From NCBI GenBank assembly GCA_965644295.1, contig CBFFRP010000058.1, forward strand, positions 1-64,000: a DNA stretch of 64,000 nt. Reading direction: 5' to 3'. The position numbers and the translations under genes are program-made. This document shows, piece after piece, positions 1-12,046 of the stretch; within the stretch, counting starts at the first letter, position 1, and each line of letters opens with the position of its first letter. This DNA is from Paraphysomonas bandaiensis. Taxonomy: Eukaryota > Chrysophyceae. The notes under the pieces are model-generated. The model saw only the letters and a program-made list of their open reading frames with translations, did not search any database and was not told where the DNA came from.

Positions 1-657
1 CTCCATCAATATTTGGAAAACCTTCGTAAAGAGATCCTTCCTCCTAAGGATACCTTGATAGAATCGCTGGTGATTCGCTGGATTAACTTTTTCCCAATTT
101 AGAGGCTTCATATAGCGAAGTGCATGCCTCATGGTATCCCCAAACTCACGCTTTGACATGACTTTGGTCTCCTTGGCCATTAGCTTCATGAAATCAGTGG
201 GAGTCATCTTGTAGAAATCTGCTTCAGACACTTCATGGTTATGCATCAGCAAACTTCGTAGTCGCTTTGACAATATCCGTGGAGGTTCTAGTTTGAGGCT
301 GTAAGTGCTCTCCCATTCCATCCACTGAATCAAGAAATTGGAGAAATCCGCTAGGTCAGTAGAGTCTAGGAATATGTGCTTGAAGTCTGGCGGTGGCATG
401 TTGATCACTACCATTCGCTTCTCTTCTGCAGCAGAAACATCTTCAAGGTCTTTCTGGAATCGTGTCTTTCTTGATTGTCTTTCTCTTGCTGAAAAATGCG
501 ATCCATCATCCCTTTCATCATCTTTATCAAGAGTGCGCTCGCCCTCCAAAATACTGAGTCTAGATTCGAGTGCGGCAGATCTATCCGCTTGTAAGTCCAT
601 TTTCACAACCAAAGACTGTAAAAGAGTCTTTATAGTGTCTTCTTCGTCAATTTCCAT
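1..657 (-). CDS. Gag-like protein of an LTR retrotransposon, partial at window edge
   Basis: An open reading frame runs from an ATG at 657 leftwards through base 1 without a stop, giving 219 residues with the C-terminus outside the window. The first 50 residues are acidic and coiled-coil-like. The middle (about 95-215) is helical, and its end (AMRHALRYM-type helix, then NWEKVNP, then FYQGILRRKDLF) lines up with the end of the Gag-like protein at 23768-24784 (ALKHIRIMEWKHVN, then FYNQQLKLIQAF). Such proteins form the particle of LTR retrotransposons. No zinc knuckle is visible in the part present. The 5' leader and LTR would lie to the right, but I could not fix their ends. A host gene captured from such an element is the alternative. 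Confidence 0.6.
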   Translation of the reverse strand, partial: MEIDEEDTIKTLLQSLVVKMDLQADRSAALESRLSILEGERTLDKDDERDDGSHFSARERQSRKTRFQKDLEDVSAAEEKRMVVINMPPPDFKHIFLDSTDLADFSNFLIQWMEWESTYSLKLEPPRILSKRLRSLLMHNHEVSEADFYKMTPTDFMKLMAKETKVMSKREFGDTMRHALRYMKPLNWEKVNPANHQRFYQGILRRKDLFTKVFQILME

Positions 658-2150
658 TGTTAACAATATTTTCCGGCTTTTAACCCAAGTAAATTTACTG
701 CAATGGAACTCAGGTTGGGACCTGAGAGCCAAACTCTAAATAAGCTAAAACTCGCTTTAAGAGAGAGAATGTTGCTTATTATTAACCTATACTACTTCTG
801 CAGTACTAAATGCTTCTCGGCACCCCAAGAAACTAAAGCACAACTCACCAGCTATGCAGTTCAGTACTAAACAGAAAAGTGACGAGCTACAACAACCAAC
901 AAAGAGAGAACAAGCTTAACTAAAAAGAATGACGATGCGCTTGGGCGTTGACAGCCACACAGTGACTAAATCCAAATTTTCTGCGAAGGAATGACGATAT
1001 TTATGAATATTCTTGGAGAATTCTTCTTCTTCATACTCTACACATTAATGTATGGACTTTGCCGTATACACTCTCAACTGCTGCTCATCTAAACGATAAT
1101 GGGCACTCGACCAATCAGCATTGAGAATAGGGAAAGCATTGGTTCAGTATTCGCTTCCTGTATTTATACAGTGTAGGGTACAGTATACTGATACTGTATA
1201 CCTACGAGTGATATAGACGCATACATACGATAGAGGAATACTGCAAATACATCATATACAGTGTATACGGTATACAGTGCAGTTGCTGAGAGGAGATGCT
1301 GCTCGCTCCTAACTGCCATCTTAATGTGATTGCAGCACACATACCGAACATACTTATAAGCGAGCAGATTATCGTGAAAATTGAACAATATGTCCAGAGA
1401 TGCATTACCATTGTACTCGCTAACGACCACTGCTTCTTCAATTGCCGATATAGAGTACGAGGCGATATAGTATATTGACTGTGCAGCATCAGTACGAGGG
1501 TCCACACAGTGTGATGATCGAATGGAAGGTACCGTAAAATCATGTAATCAGTACGTACAGTCATGACAGGTGATATACAGGTCCTTCTTCCAGACAGAGG
1601 CGGTCTATGGCAACCCTTAGCCACCAGTAATTGGAAATGGATATATGAACCACACAGAGGCATATAATAACGGTAAAGAAGCCGCAGACACATCCACTGA
1701 CTGCAGGAAAAGCACGTATACACTGTTTACGTACTATAGGTGATTGTAGAAGCTACATATGTGCATTTACAGGCCACTGGTTGAATATAGAGCCATGTAC
1801 ACATATATACCATATATTAGGGTAAGGATACAACATATATATATATTCTGTAGAAGGGTCACAACCTATACATATATGTGTGGGTGAAAGAGAGAAACTA
1901 GGTTAGTATGTACGCATATATATGTATACATCCAAACTGTAATAATAATAACTCTTCAAAAGAATTATATATCACAGCCCAGCATATAAAATAGAAGATA
2001 GTGCTGATGATTATAAACCTGCTTTAAACCTGCACAGGTTTACATTTCATCATTATCATTATTTATTATAATCCCTTCTCTGTGTGCTGCTCTCCAGTAT
2101 TTGCTGGTAGACATCTTATACAACTGGGCAGCATGATAAGTAGAACCCGA
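658..2150. other. non-coding leader / AT-rich interelement DNA
   Basis: No convincing gene is present. The left part should be the 5' leader of the Gag gene at 1-657; a TG start near 769 could be an LTR edge but no second copy exists in the window to confirm it. From about 1140 to 1290 and 1740 to 1960 the sequence is rich in TATAC and TATA microsatellite-like runs. Short overlapping reading frames on both strands here are low-complexity artefacts. Confidence 0.5.
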
Positions 2151-3761
2151 TCAAAGATCATCAATAGGATCTGTGTCTCCCTGGTTCTCTTGTTCTCGCA
2201 CAAGCATTCGCACATCCCCTTTCTCGTTTCCTAGTTTCCTCTGGTACCAAGGAACACTCTCTTTCGGAGTCCTTTGTTGAGGCCAAGGCGAAGTCCTAGT
2301 AGGCATTTCCTTAATTCCAAACCTGGCATTCATAGCTCGAAGTGTCTCTTTAAGAATCTCCTTATCATGAGAAAATTTGCAACTCTTGTCCTTGCACCCA
2401 CCCTCTACATTCATTTCCTTAAAGCATGGACTCTTCTTGTAAACTTCTGTAGCCATCACATCCTCATTCACACTCTTAAGGTCATCATCCTTTGCATCAT
2501 TGTTACTTTCCTTAGTCTGTTTCTCATTCTCATCCGAATCATCTTCTTCCTCCATCATAGCCAATATTGCAGCATTCAATTGAGGCTTTGTTTGGAAATT
2601 AAACCTGCCCTTGAATTGTTGATACTTCTCAGAAAGCTCCCTTGTTACTCTTAGATGTTCGAAAAACTCCTCGAAGAATGATTCCACTGAGTTGAAATTC
2701 TCTGTTCTCAATAATCTCTTACTGGTATCTCTCATACAAGGTGGTATCAAACTCATCCAGACTTCCAGTGACCCACCTCGTTTGGTGGTAGTTAGAGGTA
2801 TACTCAAAGTCAAGTGATTTACTTTTGCTGCATCCACCAAGAAGTCATATCTCTGAATAAACTTAGTTTCGAGAATACATATATCTTCATCAGCTTTCCT
2901 GAAATCCTCCAGTCTCTCCATATTAACCTTGTATGCTTTGCAAGATTTGTACAATATTTTGTTGAATGCCATTACGTCCAAAGGTTTAAATAAACGTTTA
3001 ACTGCCTCAATGATATGTGTGATCCTAGCATCAGTACACTCCAAGTATGTAGGGAATTCTGTTGGATTCATGCGTCGCAGGGTATGACGAACCATGTCCC
3101 TTGCTCGATCTTTAAGCAAACTGTACACTGAAGGCACCGCTCTGTTATAATTCCGTTTTTCATACTCAGCAATCTTCTCCATAAATGTCATGAAGCCGTC
3201 TAAAGTAATTTCCGTCAATTGGATCTTCAAGTATGAATTATCCTGTTGAGTCAATACGACCTGACTAGTCCTGTCTTCGTCGGCCTGCCTTAGCGCTTCT
3301 TGAATAGTCTGTCTCCTAACATTCCTCCTCCTAGGCTGCTCTTCCTCTCTCAATACCTGTGTTGCGTTGAGTACGGCCTGTTGGACTGCGTCCTCGATTC
3401 TGGTCTGAAGTAGATCTGGGTCTATATATTGCTGTTCATGTACTGGTCCTTCAGCTTGTTCTTCTTCCTGTTGAACCTCTTCAATTTGATTCGTTGCCTC
3501 TTCATCAATCTGGGATATACCCCCTCCAAAATCTACTTCCGAATTAGCTGGAGTGGCTTGTCTTGAGGAACGTCGAGACTCCAGCTGCTGCAACCTTTGT
3601 TCGAACATTTCGAAATGAAGATCAATAGACTCAAAGCGTTTGTTCAGCTGCTCTTGCTGTTCAGCATACTGCTGCTGTTGTTGAGCAAACTGTTCATTCT
3701 GTTCAGCAAACCGCTGCTGAAGGAACTCCATAATGTTCGGAACCTCTTCTTCCGAACTCAT
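2151..3761 (-). CDS. Gag-like protein with glutamine-rich coiled coil and CCCH finger
   Basis: Intact 536-residue frame; the ATG at 3761 is preferred over an upstream TTG. Residues about 10-60 are a glutamine-rich coiled coil, followed by an acidic Q/E linker. A helical capsid-like core spans about 170-390. Near residue 450 a CCCH-type finger reads C-x9-C-x4-C-x3-H (ends CKDKSCKFSH), unlike the CCHC knuckle usual in retroviral Gag. The layout (coiled coil, helical core, nucleic-acid-binding finger, basic tail) fits an LTR-element Gag that packages RNA. No protease or RT follows on this strand, so the copy is gag-only or truncated by the LINE to the right. The absence of internal stops suggests it is young or still selected. 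Confidence 0.6.
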   Translation of the reverse strand: MSSEEEVPNIMEFLQQRFAEQNEQFAQQQQQYAEQQEQLNKRFESIDLHFEMFEQRLQQLESRRSSRQATPANSEVDFGGGISQIDEEATNQIEEVQQEEEQAEGPVHEQQYIDPDLLQTRIEDAVQQAVLNATQVLREEEQPRRRNVRRQTIQEALRQADEDRTSQVVLTQQDNSYLKIQLTEITLDGFMTFMEKIAEYEKRNYNRAVPSVYSLLKDRARDMVRHTLRRMNPTEFPTYLECTDARITHIIEAVKRLFKPLDVMAFNKILYKSCKAYKVNMERLEDFRKADEDICILETKFIQRYDFLVDAAKVNHLTLSIPLTTTKRGGSLEVWMSLIPPCMRDTSKRLLRTENFNSVESFFEEFFEHLRVTRELSEKYQQFKGRFNFQTKPQLNAAILAMMEEEDDSDENEKQTKESNNDAKDDDLKSVNEDVMATEVYKKSPCFKEMNVEGGCKDKSCKFSHDKEILKETLRAMNARFGIKEMPTRTSPWPQQRTPKESVPWYQRKLGNEKGDVRMLVREQENQGDTDPIDDL

Positions 3762-4203
3762 AGTCGACAATAATATAAATAAACAATGTCTCTTTCTATC
3801 CGACTAAAGTATTAATACTGTAATCTTTCTGATGAGAAAGACCGTGTTTACAACGTTTTATATGAATTTAAAGTGCTTCCCAAACCGAGAATACACTGTC
3901 CAGAACACCAAACCGGTGAAACTGCCTCCTAACACAAGCAAACCGCGAGTATAGAATGAATTAAATTACGTTAAAACGTGTAAAGAAAAAGTGAAATCAT
4001 ACAACACTCTATCTTGCTGTGAATCATCTACAGTTTACAGTATCATACTTGTACATATACGGGACTTATATCCCTTCAAGAATACAGTAACCGCAATGTA
4101 TACTAAATAAACTGAAAATGAAAGTACAACAGCATGCTACCTAGAGTACCGCAGTATAACACCGTATAACTCCACGTATAACAGTAACTACAGGTATGCG
4201 TGA
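3762..4203. other. non-coding leader of the Gag gene
   Basis: AT-rich DNA between the Gag start and the 5'-truncation point of the LINE on the right. It probably contains the Gag leader. I see no LTR pair, tRNA or reading frame. Confidence 0.4.
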
Positions 4204-6163
4204 CAGAATACAACCTCCCTCCCCAGCTACGCCACAATTCCGAGCTACCATTGACAAAGTCCAATCACAGCTCCAACTGTACAATGATCACAAATATGCT
4301 TACAAAGCCATCTTCACGGATGGATCCTTCACACGCACACACCTCACCCCTGCTCACCTACTCGGCAACACCCACACACAGCCCAATTCTCACGACGGAG
4401 GAGCTGCAATTGTATGGCTCCCGCCCAAGAACACCTGGGGTCACAGACAAACCAAAATCCTACAACTTACGGCACCACAGCACACAGCGCCTGGCCTCAA
4501 CGCATACACCTACGAAACCCTTGCAATGTCAGCAGCACTGACATTCTCTAATGTACTCCACTCTTCCGTGCCAATTTGGACTGACTGCCAGGCGGTACAG
4601 ACGCGGACCAAAGAGGCCCTCTCACACAGACGGCGCGCCCTCGGAACAAAAAGCCCCAGGGAATATTTTACGAATGCCTCGCCACCACACCTCTTAAACA
4701 GCGTCCAATACAATGGACGCGCTCGCACCCCGAACGTAGAACACAAGATCAAAGCAACTGGACCTACACTGACCACGGCATTTATATAGCTGATGCCGCC
4801 GCCAGCGGCGACTGGAAGACACTCTAGACGAAGTGCTCGGAGCCTCCAACTACAGTGTTAGTTGTCACAACTGACGCTACGCACATACTGGAAGAATTCT
4901 TCACCACGGGTCAATGGCACTGGCGTAGATACGATACACACCTCCTCACAGACCTCGGTCCTATGCTAGGAGACGTTACAGATCTCCACCACCAGTGGGA
5001 CCTCCATCAATACACCCTCCGACGAGATAGCATGTATGCTGCATAAACGCAACGAGACCCGCAGTATTGGACACGCAGCGGAACAAGGCTCCCACACAAG
5101 CTCCATCCCCTCCGTACCCATAATAACTCTCCTCCAAACACTACATCCTCCTCGCAGAGCGTATACGCGAGACGGCATACGTATGGGACAAATCCTTTGC
5201 AATGGGTAGAAACCGAGCCAAAGGAAAATCCGGACATGATCGCACAACGGCTTCCACATGCGCAGACTGTGCACACCCCACAGACAACATATGGCGCACA
5301 TGCTTCTCACCTGCACTCACCCTGACATCATTCACATACGTGAAGATGTCCACCAAGCACACCACAATAAGCTTGACAAACTTCGCACACGCACGCTCCC
5401 CCATCCCTGGTTTTACACCGCCATAACCAAACTAGCCAAAGCCGCATGGAACCCAACCACCCACCAGGTTGAGCGCTACTGGACCGGCCACATATTACTG
5501 CCACACAAATGGCCGACGCATTCGGACGCCACATATCCAGCTCACTGCTCGAACATCAATTCCACGCCCTAGAAAAATCCATCGCCTCTATCCTACTCCC
5601 CCTATATGATGGAGGGCTCCGCATGCTTCGCAATAGGGGACACAGACACCACAACGTAGACACGGCACCACCGGCGACACCGGTCCCGACACACGCAAAG
5701 CAACGCCAGCCCCAGGATACCCACCCGACACCAAAAGTACTCCAGCTACTCCAGGCGACATCCACCCCACGAACTACACTCTCTGCAAGAGCCCAGACCC
5801 GACAGAGGCAAGCGCAACCACTCCGGAAACAACTTCTCCTTACTTGTAGCCGAAACCCCACCTCAACAACCAGCACCATCTCCACCACCGACTTGCACTC
5901 TCATATACATCTCGCCTCACCCACCCCCCACATAATCCATGGCACAGGCCCGCCAGACACATTGCCCAAAGGTAGACCCCCCGACTAACCTCACTACAAG
6001 GGACGGTTGCACCATGGTGCTCGCAGCGATGCACAAGCAGTCCCGAGACGGTTGCCCGCCACTAGTAGTATATATAGCAAATCTAGTTATTAGCTAGTCT
6101 GTCTATAGACATAAACTAGTTTCTGTACGCAACCGTACTCATGTATGTAGTAATCAGACTTTC
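4204..6163 (+). mobile_element. LINE-A copy 1: 5'-truncated non-LTR retrotransposon, broken
   Basis: Matches almost throughout the minus-strand copy at 55913-57840. It begins abruptly inside ORF2 (SPATPQFRATIDKVQSQ), which is 5' truncation, and continues through the RNase H domain (FTDGSFTRT, YETLAMSAAL, TDCQAV and, after a frameshift, YIADAAASG) to the C-terminal CCHC region and 3' UTR. At least four frameshifts break the frame, for example near 4650, 4830, 5140 and 5290. The 3' end carries the hairpin TGCTCG...CAAGCA at 6018-6039 and a tail ending in TAATCAGACTTTCATATA. It has no poly-A. The element is far richer in GC than its surroundings. A decayed Copia follows directly. Confidence 0.85.
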
Positions 6164-8213
6164 ATATATAAAGATTCATCTGATGAAGAAAAATCGGAAC
6201 CATCTAGGGCTAGAGCCGAAACCTGCTGGAGGAGGCAGAGCACGAGAATTATGGCATGAGCAAAATGACACGTGTGTTGCAACGATTTGGGAGGCTTGTG
6301 AACATGACGCTGATGTATTAGAGGTTGCCAATCAATACGTGGAGGCGAAGGCGTTACTTCCAGATGATGATCCCAATAAGGTAGTTTTGTCCAATGAAAT
6401 GCTTCAGACGCTGGTGGATAGGTTTAGGGGGGAGTTGGGAAATGTACTCGAAAAGACTACAGCGGAATACCATAGCTTTAAAATTAGAGCCAATGAAAAG
6501 GTCGCTATTGGTATTGATAGGTTGAATGGGATAATACAGAAATTGACTAAGTTGGGATAACCGCCAACCGAGGAGAGCAAGCTCGCCAAGATCAAAAAGT
6601 CCATACATACTCCAGAGCTGAAGGAGTTGTGGCTAGCTATTGCAATGCTGCCTAAAGCAACGACCACGTATCAGATAGTTAAAGACGCGTGCGAAGAATT
6701 TGATGAGAGGCTATAAACGACAACTTACTGGAGGAGTTCGAAATTGACAAACAAGGAGAACAGGTCAATATGCTCGGACCACAAGGAGGTGTGGAGAATA
6801 TGTCAAATGCTCATTCTGTATGAAAAAGGGGCATACTGCAAGTGTGTGTCGTGTCAAACACAAAAATAAAATTTGCCAGAAGTTCAAGCGAAATGGGAAG
6901 GCTAAAGCGAAGAGTATGAGGAAAGGAGCGCAACAAGTGGGTTCAGAAGCATATACAGGGTGTTTTCATTGTGGTAGCAAAGAACACAAGGCTGCTGAGT
7001 GCAAAAGAGGGAACAAGAGGAAGTTCGATAGAAAATATGAGAAAAAAGGCTCCAAGAAGGTTAAGAAGAGTTCATCAGTGGGGTGGTCCAAATAAGTAGA
7101 TGATGACGTTTCATCTGGAGAGGAGACCAACATGATGATAGATGGTGAAGTACTTCTGACTGAAACTGGAGATGAAAGAGTGTACCTGGATAGTTGTGCT
7201 GGAAAGCAGTTGTTTATCGTCAAGAGGATGATAGAGTGCTGGAGAAGTATGTAGAAGAGCCGGGAGTAATATCACTGACCAAAAAGGGATCGGCGATGGA
7301 GACCCAAGGAGTGGGAAGTTTTCAGCAGTGGCGCGGCATCAAAGTATGTAACGATGCAGTGAAGAATATTGTCTCTGGAGGTATGCTGCGGGCTATGGGG
7401 TATGGACTCGAATTACTGAGAGTACCCAAAATCGTAGAATTGAACACTGGCAGAGAGGTGCTGGTTGGAAATTACGATGAACATGGAGGAATGCCATGAT
7501 GTGTTAAATTTACCTTGCATATCGTCCTGCCATTATGTAATGGGGGGGGAAGCAGTGAAGTGATGCTGTCCGATACAGTTCAGCAGGATCCCCTCGATTT
7601 ACTGCACGAAAGGGCCGGTCATGTTGCTAATAAGGGAAAACTACTGGAGGCTCATAGACATATGCTGATCAAGGGAACAGGGCTACAGCGACATCATTTA
7701 TCTAAGACTGCCAAAAAGAAGTGTGAGACCAGTTTGTGCAAGTGGTGTGCTAAGGCGAAGATCACTAGACATGCATTTCGAGGACAAAGTGACCAGAATG
7801 TGGAGATGAAGGCGACAGCATTTCTGGAGCGTATTACAGTGGATATTTCGGTTTATATGAATTGTCCATCTGTGGAGTGAGGGGTATAAGTACGCACTTG
7901 TATTATTTGTAGATACGGCTATGAAAGAATTCTGGGAATACGGTCTACGAACGAGAACTGGGGATGAAGTGTTAAAATGCGTGAAACATCTCAGGCTACC
8001 AAGATACCCAGGGTGGAACAGGATACAGCAGTACCATGCTGATGGTGGACCAGAGTTGATGATGGACAAAAGCGAATCAAAGAATACGTATTACAAAAAT
8101 TTGGAACCACATTCTCCTACACTACAAGGGAGACACCAGAATTGAACGGTGTTTCAGAACGGAAATTCAGGACACTAGGAGAAATGACATTATCGCTTTT
8201 ATTGTCATCGTAT
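6164..8213 (+). pseudogene. decayed Copia retrotransposon (gag to integrase)
   Basis: Successive frames on the plus strand carry the order gag, zinc knuckle, protease region, integrase. A 139-residue gag piece (6141-6560) continues past a stop with IKKSIHTPELKELWLAI. A CCHC knuckle lies at about 6961-7005 (CFHCGSKEHKAAEC, C-x2-C-x4-H-x4-C), with a second C-x2-C-x4-H-x4-C-like motif near 6816. The GAG-pre-integrase region (LLHERAGHVANKGKL, then CETSLCKWCAKAK) is at 7590-7760. The integrase core is split by stops but shows ITVDIS and ETPELNGVSERKFRT near 8130. At least five frame breaks make it a pseudogene. The right end is the tail of the LINE-B copy on the opposite strand. Confidence 0.75.
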
Positions 8214-10681
8214 AAAGATCTGATTATTACATGAGAGAACTTGTTGCATTTATCTATCTCTATCTATTACTCTAAGCTAGCGGTAACGCAGATTATGAAA
8301 TGCTCAATTGTCTCGGGACTGCTTGTGCAATTGCTGCAAGCACCTTGGTGCAACCATCCCTTGTTTTAAGTTTAGTCTGGTGGTCGTCCTTTGGGTAGTG
8401 TGTCTGGTGGTCCAGTTCCGTGTGCGGGCCGGGGGGAGGGGGGTGACGTGCCATTCTGTGAAAATGTGTGGCAGCGGGGGTTTTGTGGTCACTAGTTGTG
8501 GTTTGAATTCTGTCGGAAGTGAGTGTCGTCTGCCTCCGGATCGGGTTGGCAAGCCCTCGTTGGGGACGAGGTCTCTTAGGGGGCGCGGCTCGGGGGGTGG
8601 ATGTTACTTTAAGGAGCTGGAGAATCGTCGGGTTGGTGGTGGAGTGTGTGCGGTGTGGTTGTGAGCTGGCGTGAGCCGGGGGTGGTGTCATTGTTGTTGC
8701 ATCGAGTCTGTGAAACCTACAGCCTCTGTTTTTGAGCATGTTTAGTCCTCCATTGTAGAGAGGGAGCAGAATTTTGGTGACTGATTTTTCGAGCTTGTGG
8801 AACTGGTGATCGAGTAGCGAGGTGGAAATGTTGTGGCCGAATACGTTAGCCAGTTGCGAGGCTGTTAGTTGTGTTGGGATCCCAAGCAGCCCTCGCGAGT
8901 CTACGTAGGACATTGTGGAACCAGGGGATGGGTTGTCGTTTCTCGTGGAGTTTGGTAAGCTGAGTTTGTTGTGTGTGGAAGGCGTTTTCACGTATTTGGG
9001 CGATCTCAGGGTGCGGACATTGGAGGAGCATATGTGTGCCATGTTGTCTAAGTTGTGGTCGCAATCTGTACATTTGGCTCCTTGTATGCCTTTGGCTCGA
9101 TTTCTGCCCATCGCGTAGGATTTATCCCACACGTATGCGGTTTTGCGAATGCGGTCGTGGAATGGGACGTAGCATTTGGAAGAGTTATATTGGTTTTGAG
9201 GGAATGGAGTTTGTGTGGAAGCCTGGTGCCGCTGCGTGCCCAGTACTGCGAGTCTCGGCTTGCACTTGTGGGGTACGTGCCGTCCCGCGTAAGGATGTAT
9301 TGGTGGAGGTCCCATTGGTGTTGGAGTTCGGTGACGTCCCCGAGCATGGGTCCGCAGTCGGTGTGGAGGAATTTGTCATATCTTCTCCATTGCCATTGGC
9401 CGGCAGTGAGGAATTCGTCGATGAGATGTGTGATCTCAGTTGTGACCACGCTGTAGTTTGTGCCGCCTAGGATTTTGTCGATCGCCGACCACTCCCCACT
9501 GGCGGCAGCGTCAGCTATGTAAATGCCGTAGTCGTTGTAGTTCCATTCGTTCCGATCTTGTGTTCGGCGTTCTGGATGGGAGCGGACCCATCGGATTGGC
9601 CGCCGTCGATGATTATCTGTGGCGAGGCATTCGTAAAAGATGCCCTGGGGCTTTGTGCCGTGGGCTCGCCGCCGACGGGAGAGAGCTTCTGTGGTTCGTG
9701 ATTGTACTGCTTGGCAGTCGGTGCACATAGGTACGGTGGGGGCTACGAGTTTAGAGAACGTGAGGGCTGCTGACATTGCCAGTGTCTCGTAGGTGTATGG
9801 GGTGAGCCCAGGTAGGGTATGCTCAGGGGCTGTAAGTCGAAGGATTTTGGTTATTCCTGTGCTCCAGTTGGTTTTGGGCGGAAGCCAGACAATTGCTTTC
9901 GGGCTGCGTGTGAGAATCACCTAGTAGGTGAGCAGGAGATAGGTTAGTACGAGTGAAAGAACCATCAGTAAAGATGGCTTGAAAGTCGCGTGGATGATGA
10001 TCGTGCAGTTGGAGCTGGGATTGAACTTTGTCGATGGTTTCTCGGAATTGGGGTGTGGCCGGAGATGGGGGCTGCAGTCGGATTCCGAGCTGTTGTCCCC
10101 ATTGGACCAGGCTGGTGATGTATAGGTCGAGGTTGGGGTGGTTGTGATCGTGACGTTGCAATATGGATATGGCGGCTCGCTTGGGTTCCCCTCCAAGGGT
10201 GATGGCCCTTTGGAGTGTGTGCCACTTTTGGGTCTGGGCACAGGTGAAGAACTTACGCAAGCCAAGTCCTTTGTATTTCGTGGGCAGATAGATGAGGGCT
10301 GTGGGGTAGCCTGGGGGTAGACGGAGGACTTTCCTGGCTGCTCGTGCAAGTAGTTTGTCTATGTCAAGGTATCTGTCGTACGTCCAGGAGGCTTTGGTGG
10401 CTTTGTAGAGTAGTGTCGGGAGTACTTGTGTGTTAAGCACGAAAAGTTTGCAGTCTGGGGATGCGCACTTGTAGCGAAGATATGTTGCAGAGGTGGTGAC
10501 GTAGTAGTCGACACACCAGGCGTGCGAGTCAATGTCTTTTGGGGAGAATGGGAGGAGTACGCCGAGGTATTTGGTGGGGACTGTGGTGGCTCTGATTGGG
10601 ATGGTGTGCGGGGTCCAGTTCCAGTCTCTAATGGTTATGGTGGACTCTGTTTCCAGCATGGCCTCAACTTCAAAGGGAGAC
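8214..10681 (-). mobile_element. LINE-B copy 1: 5'-truncated non-LTR retrotransposon
   Basis: On the minus strand, frames at 9823-10683, 9048-9920 and 8293-9315 chain into one ORF2 C-terminal half. In order it carries RT thumb (TIRDWNWTPHTIPIRATT, LNTQVLPTLLYKATKASW), RNase H (FTDGSFTRTN, YETLAMSAAL, CTDCQAV, YIADAAASGEW), then a C-terminal finger region (KCTDCDHNLDNMAHI) and the conserved LLPLYNGG segment. About three frameshifts interrupt it. The right end joins a minus-strand Copia pol frame at about 10682, so the LINE entered or replaced that Copia. The 3' UTR has the hairpin at 8320-8342 and a tail like LINE-A (CTCATGTAATAATCAGA near 8214-8235). The 3' end is placed from this similarity. 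Confidence 0.85.
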
Positions 10682-11390
10682 ATGCATTTTGAAGAGGAGT
10701 ACCGAGGTCTGTTAACGGAATTTCATATAGGCCTCCAACTCTCTTACCCTTTGATAGCAGTATTTCATCTTTATATATCTCAACTGATTGGTTTCCGAAC
10801 AAGATTTTATACCCTAGGTCATCTAATTGGCTGATGGACACGAGTGTCCTTGAAGCATGGTCCACGTGCTTGCACTTGGGGATAATACCAAGTCTTCCAT
10901 GTCCTGAAGAGGTCATAGTTGATCCTGACTTAGCTGTTTGAATGTCGGTGAGGCATTCCTCATAATTGGTGATGTATCCGGCTTCAGGTGTGATGGAGAC
11001 TGTGCAGCCAGAATCAAGGGTCCCCATTCCGGCTTCTTGATCAAAAACGAAGTTCGTTTCGTCGTTTGTTGGATATCCGACTCCTCCGAAGTCTCGTCCT
11101 TTCTGTTGTAGTGGACCACTGTCTTCATAATCTGCAAACTGGTCGGATTCGTCGTTTTCAGTGCTCTGGTGGGTCTGGAATCTAACTTTTTTGAATTTCC
11201 TACTGGTTGATTTGTTTCCAGAGGAATTCTTCATCTGTTGGATTCTTTCCCATGAGTGTTTGCATTCTGAAGCGATGTGTCCTTTTCCATCGCATCGGAA
11301 ACACTTAATGTCTTTGTCAGCTCTCTTGTCATGTTTCGGTTTATTGGAACGGTTTCTGAAAGATGTCCCCTTTTTGCGCTTGGAATTCAC
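10682..11390 (-). pseudogene. Copia Gag C-terminus and protease, truncated
   Basis: The minus-strand frame carries a CCHC knuckle (CFRCDGKGHIASEC, C-x2-C-x4-H-x4-C), a basic linker, then the aspartic protease site (GTLDSGCTVSITP; catalytic D in DSG) and the sequence before the GAG-pre-integrase domain (VSISQLDDLGYKILFGNQSVEIYK). At about 10682 the frame runs into LINE-B sequence, so integrase and RT are missing here. It overlaps the end of the gag frame at 11387 by a few bases, which probably reflects a frameshift in a once single gag-pol frame. Confidence 0.8.
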
Positions 11391-11850
11391 TTTATTTCGG
11401 GAAAATGGGGTTTTGAGGCTGCAAGCTGAATACTGTCGGTTTTTGATTCCTCGCTGCTTGACAAGAGCATTCCAACAGACGAGCTTCCTAATCCGCGTAG
11501 TCTGCGTATGAGTGTTTTGTAGTCATCGATAGGGTGCATCTGCAGGTTGATCGCCAGTTCACGATACGTCATATTTTCTTTGGATACCAGGCCTTGGCGA
11601 ATGCGTGATATTATCCGATGACCATAATTAATCAGCTTGTTTCGGAGCTTTTCGACAGCGTCAAGAAAGTTGATTATCGACTGACCTTTTTTGATTTTTA
11701 TGCTCTGAAACTGGCCAATCAGATCGGTGATTACATCGTTAGTCGTTTTTTCTTTGAAGTGGTTGAGCAAGTCCGTCCAGGCGGTTTTAAGTCGACCTGG
11801 GCATGAAACCTGGGAAGTGGATTTGACCAGGTTTTCATATGAAATTAGCG
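11387..11850 (-). pseudogene. Copia Gag (UBN2-type) fragment
   Basis: A minus-strand frame resembling the UBN2 / gag-polypeptide domain of Copia elements: an AWTDLLNHFKEKTTN segment (compare the A-W-x-x-L helix of the family), then IGQFQSIKIKKGQSIINFLDAVEKLRNKLINYGH and a spacer before the knuckle. The N-terminal part is cut at 11851-11852 by insertion of the TIR element, whose end supplies the false start of the longer reading frame. The continuation to the right of 15,300 has a stop within a few codons, so the gene was dead or decayed after insertion. Confidence 0.7.
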
Positions 11851-11852
11851 TA

Positions 11853-11876
11853 CAGGGGGGATTCGAAATAAACAAC
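11853..11876 (+). repeat. left terminal inverted repeat of the TIR element
   Basis: 24 bp, begins CAGGGGGGATTCGAAA; exact inverse complement of 15275-15298. Confidence 0.8.
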
Positions 11877-12046
11877 AGATTTCAGTTTTTTTTCAAAATA
11901 GTAATTTTTTACCGAGGGCAACAAGGAGTGTTTTTCGTCCCGACCGAAGGGAGGGGCGAAAAAAAACGACTTGGCAGCCCGAGGTGAAAATATTTCTTTT
12001 TGGTATAAGGTTGTGAAAAACGAATTATTGATATTATATAGTCCTC

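Noticed and set aside
338-739. Plus-strand 133-codon frame
   Set aside because: It lies opposite the open minus-strand Gag-like gene (1-657), has no domain and is a shadow frame.
1164-1723. Overlapping minus-strand frames
   Set aside because: They consist of TATAC/GTATA-rich low-complexity DNA with high Tyr/Cys/Ile content in several frames at once.
4966-5888. Minus-strand Cys/Val/Trp-rich frames
   Set aside because: Shadows of the GC-rich LINE-A ORF2 on the opposite strand.
8308-9730. Plus-strand frames opposite LINE-B
   Set aside because: Shadow frames; the minus strand carries the RNase H and finger motifs.
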